DNA of 64,000 bases, taken from positions 7,520,353-7,584,352 of the forward strand of contig CP054936.1 of the NCBI GenBank assembly GCA_013364255.1, read 5' to 3'. Source of the DNA: Streptomyces seoulensis. Its GTDB lineage: Bacteria; Actinomycetota; Actinomycetes; Streptomycetales; Streptomycetaceae. Below are positions 23,725 through 33,217 of this stretch, piece by piece. Every line of letters starts with the position of its first letter. Within the stretch, counting starts at the first letter, position 1. The notes under the pieces were generated by a model. That model was given only the letters and a program-made list of their open reading frames with translations, made no database searches and was not told the DNA's origin. The translations under genes were made by a program, and so were the position numbers.

Positions 23725-25074
23725 ATGAGAACTACCGGGTTCCGCCCTGCCGTCGCCGCCATCGGCGTCTGCGCCTTCGCTCTCGCCCTGACGTCGTGCG
23801 GTTCCGGCGACGACGGCGCCGCGAGCGGCAAGACCCGCATCACGGTCAACTGCGAGCCGCCCAAGAGCGCCAAGGTCGACCGGACGTTCTTCGACGAGGA
23901 CTCGGCGTCCTTCGAGAAGCAGAACCCGGACATCGACGTCACCCTGCACGACGCGTTCCCCTGCGAGGACCCCAAGACCTTCGACGCCAAGCTGGCCGGC
24001 GGCCAGATGGAGGACGTGTTCTACACGTACTTCACCGACGTCAAGCACGTCGTGAGCACCGGCCAGGCCGCCGACCTGACGCCGTACGTCAAGGAGTTGA
24101 AGAGCTACGGCACCCTCCAACAGCAACTGCGCGACATCTACACCGTCGACGGCAAGGTCTACGGCATCCCGCGCACCGGCTACTCGATGGGCCTGATCTA
24201 CAACAAGAAGCTCTTCCAGAAGGCCGGCCTCGACCCCGAGAAGCCGCCGACGACCTGGGAGGAGGTCCGCGCCGACGCCAAGAAGATCGCCGCGCTCGGC
24301 GGCGGCACCGTCGGCTACGCCGACTACAGCGCCCAGAACCAGGGCGGCTGGCACTTCACCGCCGAGATGTACTCCCAGGGCGGCGACGTCGTCGGCGCCG
24401 ACGGCAAGAAGGCCGCCGTCGACACTCCCGAGGGCCACGCCGTGCTCCAGAACCTGCACGACATGCGCTGGACCGACGATTCGATGGGCAGCAAGCAGCT
24501 GCTCGTCATCAACGACGTCCAGCTGATGATGGGTTCGGGCAAGCTCGGCATGTACCTGGCCGCTCCGGACAACATCCCGATCCTGGTCAAGGAGAAGGGC
24601 GGCAACTACAACGACCTCGCCCTGGCCCCCATGCCCGGCGGCAAGGGCACCCTCGTCGGCGGCGACGGCTACATGTTCAGCAAGAAGGACAGCCCCGCCC
24701 AGATCCGCGCCGGCCTGAAGTTCCTCGACCACATGTTCCTCACCCCCGGCAAGGGCTTCCTCGGCGACTACGCCCGCGCCAAGAAGAACAACGCGCCCGT
24801 CGGCCTGCCCGAGCCGCGCCTGTTCACCGGCGCCGCCGACGCCACCGACCAGCAGGTCAAGAAGGCCAACGCCAACGTCCCGGTGGACAACTACCAGTCC
24901 TTCCTCGACGGCAACCAGAAGCTCCAGCTGAAGGTCGAGCCGCCCAACGCCCAGCAGATCTACTCCGTCCTCGACGGCGTCGTCTCCGCGGTCCTCACCA
25001 AGAAGGACGCCGACATCGACCATCTGCTCAAGGACGCCTCCTCGAAGATCGACGGCATCCTGGCCCGGAGCTGA
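23725..25074 (+). CDS. Extracellular sugar-binding lipoprotein of an ABC importer
   Basis: The 449-residue protein has a lipoprotein signal (FALALTSCGSG, lipid-modified Cys25) and a MalE/UgpB-type solute-binding fold: YGIPRTGYSMGLIYNKKLFQ, KPPTTWEEVRADAKKIA, GGWHFTAEMYSQGG and GGDGYMFSKKDSP. It is held on the outer face of the membrane and delivers sugar to the two permeases that follow 6 bp downstream. ATG 23725 is preceded by AGAGGGG. By context the ligand is an alpha-linked gluco-oligosaccharide released by the GH87-like enzyme of the same cluster. Confidence 0.92.
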   Translation: MRTTGFRPAVAAIGVCAFALALTSCGSGDDGAASGKTRITVNCEPPKSAKVDRTFFDEDSASFEKQNPDIDVTLHDAFPCEDPKTFDAKLAGGQMEDVFYTYFTDVKHVVSTGQAADLTPYVKELKSYGTLQQQLRDIYTVDGKVYGIPRTGYSMGLIYNKKLFQKAGLDPEKPPTTWEEVRADAKKIAALGGGTVGYADYSAQNQGGWHFTAEMYSQGGDVVGADGKKAAVDTPEGHAVLQNLHDMRWTDDSMGSKQLLVINDVQLMMGSGKLGMYLAAPDNIPILVKEKGGNYNDLALAPMPGGKGTLVGGDGYMFSKKDSPAQIRAGLKFLDHMFLTPGKGFLGDYARAKKNNAPVGLPEPRLFTGAADATDQQVKKANANVPVDNYQSFLDGNQKLQLKVEPPNAQQIYSVLDGVVSAVLTKKDADIDHLLKDASSKIDGILARS

Positions 25075-25080
25075 CCGACC

Positions 25081-26043
25081 ATGACGAAAACGGCCGAGCG
25101 GCGACCCGCCGAGGCGATGGCCGTCCACCCGGTACAGGCGCCGTCCCCGGCGGGGGACCGGAGGCGGCGCCGCCTGGCCGAACAGGCCCGCGCCTACGCC
25201 TTCCTGCTGGGCGGACTGATCTGCTTCGCCCTGTTCTCCTGGTACCCGGCGATCCGCGCCGTCGTGCTCGCCTTCCAGAAGTACACGCCCGGCAACCCGC
25301 CCGAATGGGTCGGCACCGCCAACTTCACCCACGTCCTGCACGACCCGGAGTTCGGCGCCGCCTGGCGCAACACCCTGACCTTCACCGTGCTCGCCCTGCT
25401 GATCGGCTTCGCCGTCCCGTTCGTCCTGGCCCTCGTCCTGAACGAACTGCGGCACGCCAAGGCCTTCTTCCGGGTCGTGGTCTACCTTCCGGTGATGATC
25501 CCGCCGGTGGTCAGCGCGCTGCTGTGGAAGTGGTTCTACGACCCCGGCGCCGGCCTCGCCAACGAGGCGCTGCGCGCCCTGCACCTGCCCACCTCGAACT
25601 GGACCAACGGCACCGACACCGCGCTCGTCTCCCTGGTCCTCGTGGCCACCTGGGCCAACATGGGCGGCACCGTCCTGATCTACCTGGCCGCCCTCCAGTC
25701 CATCCCCGGCGAGCTGTACGAGGCCGCCGAACTGGACGGCGCGAACATCCTCCAGCGCGTCCGCCACGTCACGGTCCCGCAGACCCGGTTCGTGATCCTG
25801 ATGCTGATGCTGCTCCAGATCATCGCCACCATGCAGGTGTTCACCGAACCCTTCGTGATCACCGGCGGCGGCCCGGAGAGCGCCACGGTCACCGTGCTCT
25901 ACCTCATCTACAAGTACGCCTTCCTCTACAACGACTTCGGCGGCGCCTGCGCCCTGAGCGTGATGCTGCTCGTGCTGCTCGGCGTCTTCTCCGCGGTCTA
26001 CCTCAGGCTGACCCGGTCCGGCTCCGGCGAGGAGAACGCATGA
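25081..26043 (+). CDS. ABC sugar permease, MalF type
   Basis: The 320-residue protein has six predicted membrane segments after a charged N-terminus of about 35 residues, and the EAA loop YEAAELDGANILQRVRHVTV that docks the ATPase. Its stop codon overlaps the start of the second permease (ATGA). No ATPase gene is present in the cluster; Streptomyces CUT1 importers typically share MsiK. Confidence 0.93.
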   Translation: MTKTAERRPAEAMAVHPVQAPSPAGDRRRRRLAEQARAYAFLLGGLICFALFSWYPAIRAVVLAFQKYTPGNPPEWVGTANFTHVLHDPEFGAAWRNTLTFTVLALLIGFAVPFVLALVLNELRHAKAFFRVVVYLPVMIPPVVSALLWKWFYDPGAGLANEALRALHLPTSNWTNGTDTALVSLVLVATWANMGGTVLIYLAALQSIPGELYEAAELDGANILQRVRHVTVPQTRFVILMLMLLQIIATMQVFTEPFVITGGGPESATVTVLYLIYKYAFLYNDFGGACALSVMLLVLLGVFSAVYLRLTRSGSGEENA

Positions 26044-26921
26044 GCAGCGCCACCCGCACCCTCGTCTCCCCGGCCACCCTCGCCCGCCCGCGCGGCAAGG
26101 TCCTGTACTGGACCGTCTTCGGCACGGTCCTGGTGCTGTTCACGCTCGCCTTCCTCTTCCCCGTCTACTGGATGGTGACCGGCGCGGCCAAGTCGCCCGA
26201 CGAGGTGGCCCAGACCCCGCCCACCCTGGTCCCCGAGCACTGGCACACCAGCGCCTTCACCGACGCCTGGGACCTGATGCAGCTGCCGCAGCACCTGTGG
26301 AACACCCTCGTCCAGGCCGCCGGCGCCTGGGCGTTCCAGCTGGTGTTCTGCACGGCAGCCGCCTACGCGCTGTCCAAGCTGCGGCCGGCCTTCGGCAAGG
26401 TGATCCTCGGCGGCATCCTGGCCACCCTCATGGTCCCGGCCCAGGCCCTGGTCGTCCCGAAGTACCTCACCGTCGCCGACCTGCCGTTCCTGCACACCAG
26501 CCTGCTCAACGACCCGCTCGCGATCTGGCTGCCGGCCGTCGCCAACGCCTTCAACCTCTACCTGCTCAAGCGGTTCTTCGACCAGATACCGCGCGACGTG
26601 CTGGAGGCCGCGGAGATCGACGGCGCGGGCAAGCTGCGCATCCTGTGGTCGATCGTGCTGCCGATCTCCCGGCCGGTGCTCGGCGTCGTGTCGATCTTCG
26701 CGCTGGTCGCCGTCTGGCAGGACTTCCTGTGGCCGCTGATGGTCTTCTCCGACACCGACAAGCAGCCCATCAGCGTGGCCCTGGTCCAGCTGTCGCAGAA
26801 CATCCAACTGACCGTGCTCATCGCCGCCATGGTGATCGCCAGCATCCCGATGGTCGCCCTCTTCCTCCTCTTCCAGCGGCACATCATCGCCGGGATCAGC
26901 GCGGGCAGCACGAAGGGCTGA
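26040..26921 (+). CDS. ABC sugar permease, MalG type
   Basis: The 293-residue protein has six membrane segments, the EAA loop LEAAEIDGAGKLRILWSIVL, and the MalG-like C-terminus FQRHIIAGISAGSTKG. Its ATG overlaps the TGA of the first permease. Together they form the CUT1-type channel for the lipoprotein-bound sugar. Confidence 0.93.
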   Translation: MSSATRTLVSPATLARPRGKVLYWTVFGTVLVLFTLAFLFPVYWMVTGAAKSPDEVAQTPPTLVPEHWHTSAFTDAWDLMQLPQHLWNTLVQAAGAWAFQLVFCTAAAYALSKLRPAFGKVILGGILATLMVPAQALVVPKYLTVADLPFLHTSLLNDPLAIWLPAVANAFNLYLLKRFFDQIPRDVLEAAEIDGAGKLRILWSIVLPISRPVLGVVSIFALVAVWQDFLWPLMVFSDTDKQPISVALVQLSQNIQLTVLIAAMVIASIPMVALFLLFQRHIIAGISAGSTKG

Positions 26922-26958
26922 CACCACCCCTTCGCACCGACACAGAAAGGCAGGCACA

Positions 26959-28566
26959 GTGGGACAGCCCACCCATGCCCGAAACGGCCGCGACGACGCC
27001 GACTGGTGGCGCGACGCCGTCCTCTACCAGGTCTACGTCCGCAGCTTCGCCGACGGCGACGGCGACGGCACCGGCGACCTCGCGGGCGTCCGCTCCCGGC
27101 TGCCGTACCTCTCCGAACTCGGCGTGGACGCCCTCTGGTTCAGCCCCTGGTACCTCTCTCCGATGAAGGACGGCGGCTACGACGTCGCCGACTACCGCGC
27201 CATCGACCCCGCCTTCGGCACCCTGGCCGAGGCGGAGAAGCTCATCGCCGAGGCCCGCGAACTGGGCATCCGCACCATCGTCGACATCGTGCCCAACCAC
27301 GTCTCCGACCAGCACCCCTGGTTCCGCGCCGCCCGCGCCGCCGCCCCCGGGGCACCCGAGCGGGAGCTGTTCCACTTCCGGCCCGGCCGCGGCGCGAGCG
27401 GCGAACTGCCGCCCAACGACTGGACGTCGGAGTTCGGCGGCCCCGCCTGGACCCGGCTCCCGGACGGCGACTGGTACCTGCACCTGTTCGCCCCCGAGCA
27501 GCCCGACCTCAACTGGGCGCACCCGGCGGTCCGCAGGGAACACGAGGACATCCTGCGGTTCTGGTTCGAACGCGGCGTGGCGGGCGTCCGCATCGACTCG
27601 GCCGCCCTGCTCGTCAAGGACCCCGGTCTGCCCGACTTCACCGAGGGCCGCGACCCGCACCCCTACGTCGACCGGGACGGACTGCACGACGTCTACCGCT
27701 CCTGGCGCCGGCTCGCCGACGAGTACGGCGGCGTCTTCGTCGGCGAGGTGTGGCTGCCCGACAGCGAGCGCTTCGCCCGCTACCTGCGCCCCGACGAGCT
27801 GCACAGCGCCTTCAACTTCGCCTTCATGTCCTGCCCCTGGGACGCGGACCGGCTGCGCACGTCCATCGACGAGACCCTGGCCGAGCACGCCCCCGTCGGC
27901 GCCCCCGCCACCTGGGTGCTGTGCAACCACGACATCACCCGCACCGTCACCCGCTACGGCCGCGCCGACACCGGGTTCGACTTCGCCGCCAAGGTCTTCG
28001 GCACCCCCACCGACCTCGCCCTGGGCACCCGCCGGGCCCGCGCCGCCGCCCTGCTCTCCCTCGCCCTGCCCGGCGCGGTCTACGTCTACCAGGGCGAGGA
28101 ACTCGGGCTGCCCGAGGCCGACATCCCCGTGGACCGCGTCCAGGACCCGATGCACTTCCGCTCCGGCGGCACCGACCCCGGCCGCGACGGCTGCCGCGTC
28201 CCGCTGCCCTGGGCGGCCGAGGCGCCGTACGCGGGCTTCGGCTCCCGCGAGGAACCGTGGCTGCCCCAACCCGCCGACTGGGCCGCGTACGCCGTCGACC
28301 GCCAGGCGGCCGACCCGGACTCGATGCTCGGGCTCTACTGCCGGGCGATCGCCCTGCGCCCGGTGTTCGGCGACGCCCCCCTGACCTGGCTGCCCGCCGC
28401 CGACGGCGTCCTCGCCTTCACCCGCGCCGAGGGCACCGCCTGCGTGGTCAACCTCCGCGCCGAACCCGCCGAACTGCCGGCCCACACCCGGCTGCTGCTG
28501 GCCAGCGGTCCGCTGGACGCCGCCGGCCGCCTCCCGCAGGACACGGCGGTCTGGCTGCGCACCTGA
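26959..28566 (+). CDS. GH13 alpha-glucosidase (oligo-glucosidase), cytoplasmic
   Basis: The 535-residue protein shows the four GH13 regions: DIVPNH (109-114), GVRIDSAAL with nucleophile Asp213, VFVGEVW with acid/base Glu263, and LCNHDITR with Asp325. QVYVRSFADGDGDGTGDLAG near the start is typical of oligo-1,6-glucosidase/maltase-type enzymes. It has no signal peptide, so it acts on imported oligosaccharides. GTG 26959 follows AAAGG at 8 nt, 37 bp after the second permease. The linkage cleaved (1,3, 1,4 or 1,6) cannot be told from these motifs; the GH87-like neighbour makes 1,3-linked substrates attractive. Confidence 0.92.
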   Translation: MGQPTHARNGRDDADWWRDAVLYQVYVRSFADGDGDGTGDLAGVRSRLPYLSELGVDALWFSPWYLSPMKDGGYDVADYRAIDPAFGTLAEAEKLIAEARELGIRTIVDIVPNHVSDQHPWFRAARAAAPGAPERELFHFRPGRGASGELPPNDWTSEFGGPAWTRLPDGDWYLHLFAPEQPDLNWAHPAVRREHEDILRFWFERGVAGVRIDSAALLVKDPGLPDFTEGRDPHPYVDRDGLHDVYRSWRRLADEYGGVFVGEVWLPDSERFARYLRPDELHSAFNFAFMSCPWDADRLRTSIDETLAEHAPVGAPATWVLCNHDITRTVTRYGRADTGFDFAAKVFGTPTDLALGTRRARAAALLSLALPGAVYVYQGEELGLPEADIPVDRVQDPMHFRSGGTDPGRDGCRVPLPWAAEAPYAGFGSREEPWLPQPADWAAYAVDRQAADPDSMLGLYCRAIALRPVFGDAPLTWLPAADGVLAFTRAEGTACVVNLRAEPAELPAHTRLLLASGPLDAAGRLPQDTAVWLRT

Positions 28567-28645
28567 CGGCGCGGCCGGACCGCCGGACCACCCCGGACCT
28601 CCCGCACAGCGCTATCCCCGCACCCCCACTCGAAGGGATCAGCAC

Positions 28646-30823
28646 ATGCACGGCACCCGTACGCTCCCCACCGCCCGGCGCCTGCCGGCCGTCGGCGCCG
28701 CCGTCGCCCTCGCCGCCGGCCTGCTCGGCACCCTCGGCGCGCCCGCCGCCCACGCGGCGGCGGGCGCGAGCCTCCCCTTCACCTCGGTCGAAGCGGAGTC
28801 CGCCACCACCAGCGGCACCAGGATCGGCCCCGACTACACCCAGGGCACCCTCGCCTCGGAGGCGTCGGGCCGCCAGGCCGTCCGGCTGAACGCCGGACAG
28901 CGCGTCGAGTTCACCGCGCCCCGCGCGGCCAACGCGGTGAACGTCTCCTACAGCGTCCCCGACGGCCAGTCCGGCACGCTGAACGTCTACGTCAACGGCG
29001 TCCGGCTCGCCAGGACCCTCGCCGTCACCTCCAAGTACTCCTACGTGGACACCGGCTGGATCGCCGGCGCCAAGACGCACCACCTCTACGACAACGCCCG
29101 CCTGCTGCTCGGCCAGAACGTCCAGGCCGGCGACAAGATCGCCGTGGAGGCGGCCAATGTCCAGGTCACCGTGGACGTGGCCGACTTCGAGCAGGTCGCC
29201 GCCGCGGCGGCCCAGCCCGCCGGTTCCGTCTCCGTCACCGCCAAGGGCGCCGACCCCAGCGGCCAGGGCGACTCCACCCAGGCCTTCCGCGACGCCATCA
29301 ACGCCGCCCAGGGCGGGGTGGTGTGGATCCCGCCGGGCGACTACCGGCTGACCTCCTCGCTCGGCGGCGTGCAGAACGTCACGCTCCAGGGCGCGGGCAG
29401 CTGGTACTCCACCGTGCACAGCTCCGGTTTCATCAACCAGGGCAGCTCGGCGGGCAACGTGCACATCAAGGACTTCGCGGTCATCGGCGAGGTCACCGAA
29501 CGCAACGACTCCAGCCCCGACAACTTCGTCAACGGCTCCCTCGGCCCGAACTCCTCCGTCTCCGGCATGTGGATCCAGCACCTCAAGTGCGGACTGTGGC
29601 TGACCGGGAACAACGACAACCTGGTCGTCGAGAACAGCCGGATCCTCGACACCACCGCCGACGGCCTCAACCTCAACGGCAGCGCCAAGGGCGTCAAGGT
29701 CCGCGGCAACTTCCTGCGCAACCAGGGCGACGACTCGCTCGCCATGTGGTCCCTCAACGCCCCGGACACCAACAGCAGCTTCGAGAACAACACGATCAGC
29801 CAGCCCAACCTCGCCAACGGCATCGCGATCTACGGCGGCACCGACATCACTGTCAGGAACAACCTGGTCTCCGACACCAACGCCCTCGGCAGCGGCATCG
29901 CGATCTCCAACCAGAAGTTCATGGACCCCTTCAACCCGCTCGCCGGCACTATCACCGTCGACGGCAACACCCTGGTGCGCGCCGGCGCGATCAACCCCAA
30001 CTGGGGCCACCCGATGGGCGCGCTGCGCGTCGACTCCTACGACAGCGCCATCAACGCCACGGTGAACATCACCAACACCACGATCACCGACAGCCCCTAC
30101 AGCGCCTTCGAGTTCGTCTCCGGCGGCGGCACCGGCAACCCGGTGCGCAACGTCACCGTGAACGGCGCGACCGTGAAGAACACCGGCACGGTCGTCGTCC
30201 AGGCCGAGACCCAGGGCTCGGCCACCTTCCGCAACGTCACCGCGACCGGCGTGGGCGTCGCCGGGATCTACAACTGCCCCTATCCCTCGGGCGGCTTCGC
30301 GCTCACCGACGGCGGCGGCAACTCCGGCTGGAACACCACCTGGTCGAACTGCTCCAGCTGGCCGCAGCCCGGCCAGGGCAACCCGGACCCGGACCCGAAC
30401 CGCAATCTCGCCAAGGGCCGCCCGGCCACCGCCACCGGCTCCCAGGACGTCTACACGCCCGGCAAGGCGGTCGACGGCGACGCGAACAGCTACTGGGAGT
30501 CGGCCAACAACGCCTTCCCGCAGTCCCTCACCGTCGACCTGGGGTCGAGCCAGAGCGTGCGCCGGCTGGTGCTGAAGCTGCCGCCGTCCTCGGCCTGGGG
30601 CGCCCGCACCCAGACCGTCGCCGTGCTCGGCAGCGGTGACGGGTCGGCGTACTCGACGGTGGCCGCCGCGCAGGGCTACCGCTTCGACCCGGCCACCGGC
30701 AACACGGTCACCGTGTCCCTGCCCAGCGGCACCAGCCCGCGCTACCTGCGGCTGACCGTCACCGGCAACACGGGCTGGCCGGCGGCCCAGTTCAGCGAGG
30801 TGGAGGCCTACGCCACCCCGTGA
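28646..30823 (+). CDS. Secreted GH87-like alpha-glucanase (alpha-1,3-glucanase/mycodextranase type)
   Basis: The 725-residue protein begins with a signal peptide (cleavage near AHA-A, residue 37). Next comes a CBM35-like domain (about 44-182, starting TSVEAESATTSGTRIGPDYT), then a right-handed beta-helix domain (about 195-575), and a C-terminal discoidin/F5-8C domain (about 585-725, NLAKGRPATATGSQD). The helix carries DTTADGLNLNG and NQGDDSLAMW, matching the Asp and paired-Asp catalytic pattern of GH87 (here Asp339 and Asp362-Asp363). It lies 79 bp after the GH13 gene and ends at a strong terminator. Likely substrate: fungal or dental alpha-1,3- or mixed 1,3/1,4-glucan; another beta-helix hydrolase is the alternative. 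Confidence 0.8.
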   Translation: MHGTRTLPTARRLPAVGAAVALAAGLLGTLGAPAAHAAAGASLPFTSVEAESATTSGTRIGPDYTQGTLASEASGRQAVRLNAGQRVEFTAPRAANAVNVSYSVPDGQSGTLNVYVNGVRLARTLAVTSKYSYVDTGWIAGAKTHHLYDNARLLLGQNVQAGDKIAVEAANVQVTVDVADFEQVAAAAAQPAGSVSVTAKGADPSGQGDSTQAFRDAINAAQGGVVWIPPGDYRLTSSLGGVQNVTLQGAGSWYSTVHSSGFINQGSSAGNVHIKDFAVIGEVTERNDSSPDNFVNGSLGPNSSVSGMWIQHLKCGLWLTGNNDNLVVENSRILDTTADGLNLNGSAKGVKVRGNFLRNQGDDSLAMWSLNAPDTNSSFENNTISQPNLANGIAIYGGTDITVRNNLVSDTNALGSGIAISNQKFMDPFNPLAGTITVDGNTLVRAGAINPNWGHPMGALRVDSYDSAINATVNITNTTITDSPYSAFEFVSGGGTGNPVRNVTVNGATVKNTGTVVVQAETQGSATFRNVTATGVGVAGIYNCPYPSGGFALTDGGGNSGWNTTWSNCSSWPQPGQGNPDPDPNRNLAKGRPATATGSQDVYTPGKAVDGDANSYWESANNAFPQSLTVDLGSSQSVRRLVLKLPPSSAWGARTQTVAVLGSGDGSAYSTVAAAQGYRFDPATGNTVTVSLPSGTSPRYLRLTVTGNTGWPAAQFSEVEAYATP

Positions 30824-30875
30824 CGCGGGCGGACCGGCACGTCGCCGGAACCGGCCCCGTGCCACCTCGGCCGGG

Positions 30876-30906
30876 CGCCGTCCCCCCATCGCTTCGGGGG
30901 ACGGCG
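30876..30906 (+). terminator. Terminator of the alpha-glucan cluster
   Basis: CGCCGTCCCCC, nine-base loop, GGGGGACGGCG: a perfect 11-bp stem, extended outward by imperfect GGCCGG/CCGGCC pairing to about 30868-30914. It lies 52 bp after the GH87-like stop codon. Confidence 0.8.
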
Positions 30907-31073
30907 TCCGGCCGTGCGCGTGGCCGAAACCTGTCGCCGCACGTACCTCTCGCCGTCACCCGGGCGACACCGCACCCTTCCCCCGCGTTCGGTGCTCTTG
31001 GAACACTCGCTGCGCACAGCATTCGGTCCGTACCGGCCGTCCGCGCGTCAGCAGGATGAGAGGTCCTTCCCCC

Positions 31074-33140
31074 ATGCCGTCACCCACGCCCGAAGTCAAC
31101 CGGCGCCGCTTCCTCCAGATCGCGGGCGCGACCACCGCGTTCACCGCGCTCTCCGGCAGCATCCAGCGGGCCGCCGCGCTGCCCGCCAACCGCCGCACCG
31201 GGTCGATCGAGGACGTCGAGCACATCGTCGTCCTCATGCAGGAGAACCGTTCCTTCGACCACTACTTCGGCACCCTCAGAGGCGTCCGCGGCTTCGGCGA
31301 CCCGCGCCCGGTCGCCCTGCCGAGCGGCAAGAGCGTCTGGTACCAGACGAACTCCGCCGGCAAGGAGATACCGCCCTTCCACCCCGACGCCGACGACCTG
31401 GGCCTCGCCTTCCTCCAGGACCTCCCGCACGGCTGGAACGACGGCCACGCCGCGTTCAACGGCGGCCGCTACGACAAGTGGGTGCCGTCCAAGGGCAGTA
31501 CGACGATGGCGTACCTGAACCGCGACGACATCCCCTTCCACTACGCGCTCGCCGACGCCTTCACCGTCTGCGACGCCTACCACTGCTCGTTCATCGGCTC
31601 CACCGACCCCAACCGCTACTACATGTGGTCCGGTTACGTCGGCAACGACGGCCAGGGCGGCGGCCCGGTGCTCGGCAACGACGAGGCCGGCTACGGCTGG
31701 ACGACGTATCCCGAGCGGCTGGAGAAGGCGGGCGTCTCCTGGAAGATCTACCAGGACGTCGGCGACAATCTCGACGCGGCCGGCGGCTGGGGCTGGATCA
31801 ACGACGCCTACCGCGGCAACTACGGCGACAACTCCCTGCTGTACTTCAACCAGTACCGCGACGCCAAGCCCGGCGACCCGCTGTACGACAAGGCCCGCAC
31901 CGGCACCGACGCCCGCACCGGCCAGGGCTACTTCGACCAGCTGAAGGCCGACGTCAAGGGCGGCAAGCTGCCCCAGGTCTCCTGGATCGTCGCCCCCGAG
32001 GCATTCACCGAGCACCCCAACTGGCCCGCCAACTACGGCGCCTGGTACGTCTCCCAGGTCATCGACGCGCTGACCGCCGACCCCAAGGTGTGGGCGAAGA
32101 CCGCGCTGTTCATCACCTACGACGAGAACGACGGCTTCTTCGACCACCTGGTGCCGCCCTTCGCGCCGGCCGACGCCGGCCGGGGCCTGTCCACGGTGGA
32201 CGTGACCCAGGACGTCTTCAAGGGCGACGCCGGCCACGTCGCCGGACCCTACGGGCTCGGCCAGCGGGTGCCGATGCTCGTCGTCTCGCCCTGGAGCAAG
32301 GGCGGCTACGTCTGCTCCGAGACGCTCGACCACACCTCGATCATCCGCTTCATCGAGCGCCGCTTCGGCGTGCGCGAGCCGAACATCTCGCCCTGGCGGC
32401 GCGCGATCTGCGGCGACCTGACCGCCGCCTTCGACTTCGCCGGCGCCGACACCCGGCCGGCCGCCCTCCCCGACACCGCCGGCTACCGGCCGCCGGACAA
32501 GAACCGCCACCCCGACTACGTGCCCGTCCCGCCCGCCCAGGGCGCCCTGCCGAAGCAGGAGCGCGGGCAGCGCCCCACCCGCCCGCTCAAGTACGCGCCC
32601 GCGGTGGACGGTTCGGCCGACACGGCGACCGGGAAGTTCCGGCTGACCTTCTCCTCGGGCGCCGCCGCCGGCGCCGCGTTCCTGGTCACCTCCGCCAACC
32701 GCACCGACGGCCCCTGGACCTACACCACCGAGGCCGGCAAGAGCCTGTCCGACGCCTGGAACTCGGCGTACTCCGGCGGCTCGCACGACCTCACCGTGCA
32801 CGGCCCCAACGGCTTCCTGCGCGCCTTCCGCAACCCCGGAAAGACCGCGGGCCCCGAGGCGGTCGCCCGGTACGCCGGCGACGACGTCGAGCTGACCTTC
32901 ACCAACCAGGGTGCCGCCACGGTGACGTTGAAGGTGACGGGCGGCTACGGCGCGGGGACCACCGCCGTCAAGGTCACGCCCGGCGCCACGGTGCGCCGCC
33001 GCTTCTCCCTCGCGGCGAGCGGGCGCTGGTACGACCTGACGGTCACCTCCGACGCCGACGCCGGCTTCCTGCGGCGGTTCGCCGGACATGTCGAGAACGG
33101 CCGTCCCGGCGTGAGCGATCCGGCCATCGCCACCCGCTGA
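31074..33140 (+). CDS. Tat-exported phosphocholine-type phospholipase C
   Basis: The 688-residue protein has a twin-arginine signal (VNRRRFLQIAGATTAFTAL) and the phosphoesterase family motifs VEHIVVLMQENRSFDHYFGT, YHCSFIGSTDPNRYYMWSG, ITYDENDGFFDHLVPP and LDHTSIIRFIERRFG. Two C-terminal DUF756-type beta domains (about 500-680) are characteristic of non-haemolytic PlcH/PlcN-like enzymes. They release phosphocholine from lipids outside the cell, often for phosphate supply. I use ATG 31074, with GAGAGG about ten nt upstream; ATG 31056 is possible. It corresponds in order to the S. coelicolor enzyme recalled as SCO6691. No PHO box was identified. Confidence 0.92.
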   Translation: MPSPTPEVNRRRFLQIAGATTAFTALSGSIQRAAALPANRRTGSIEDVEHIVVLMQENRSFDHYFGTLRGVRGFGDPRPVALPSGKSVWYQTNSAGKEIPPFHPDADDLGLAFLQDLPHGWNDGHAAFNGGRYDKWVPSKGSTTMAYLNRDDIPFHYALADAFTVCDAYHCSFIGSTDPNRYYMWSGYVGNDGQGGGPVLGNDEAGYGWTTYPERLEKAGVSWKIYQDVGDNLDAAGGWGWINDAYRGNYGDNSLLYFNQYRDAKPGDPLYDKARTGTDARTGQGYFDQLKADVKGGKLPQVSWIVAPEAFTEHPNWPANYGAWYVSQVIDALTADPKVWAKTALFITYDENDGFFDHLVPPFAPADAGRGLSTVDVTQDVFKGDAGHVAGPYGLGQRVPMLVVSPWSKGGYVCSETLDHTSIIRFIERRFGVREPNISPWRRAICGDLTAAFDFAGADTRPAALPDTAGYRPPDKNRHPDYVPVPPAQGALPKQERGQRPTRPLKYAPAVDGSADTATGKFRLTFSSGAAAGAAFLVTSANRTDGPWTYTTEAGKSLSDAWNSAYSGGSHDLTVHGPNGFLRAFRNPGKTAGPEAVARYAGDDVELTFTNQGAATVTLKVTGGYGAGTTAVKVTPGATVRRRFSLAASGRWYDLTVTSDADAGFLRRFAGHVENGRPGVSDPAIATR

Positions 33141-33183
33141 CGCGCGGGTCCCCGGGGCGCACGGGCGGGAGCGAGGACGGCGG

Positions 33184-33211
33184 TTGTCTTCCGGCCGGCT
33201 CGCGGTAGTGT
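33184..33211 (+). promoter_or_regulatory. Vegetative-type promoter with leaderless transcript
   Basis: TTGTCT (33184-33189), 16-bp spacer, TAGTGT (33206-33211). The GTG start codon at 33218 lies exactly where transcription should begin, and no SD is present, so a leaderless mRNA is expected. Confidence 0.6.
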
Positions 33212-33217
33212 GCCCCG

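Noticed and set aside
28448..30889. 813-codon minus-strand open frame opposite the GH87-like gene
   Set aside because: Gly/Val/Asp-rich low-complexity translation, no SD, and the plus strand encodes a recognisable signal-peptide enzyme.
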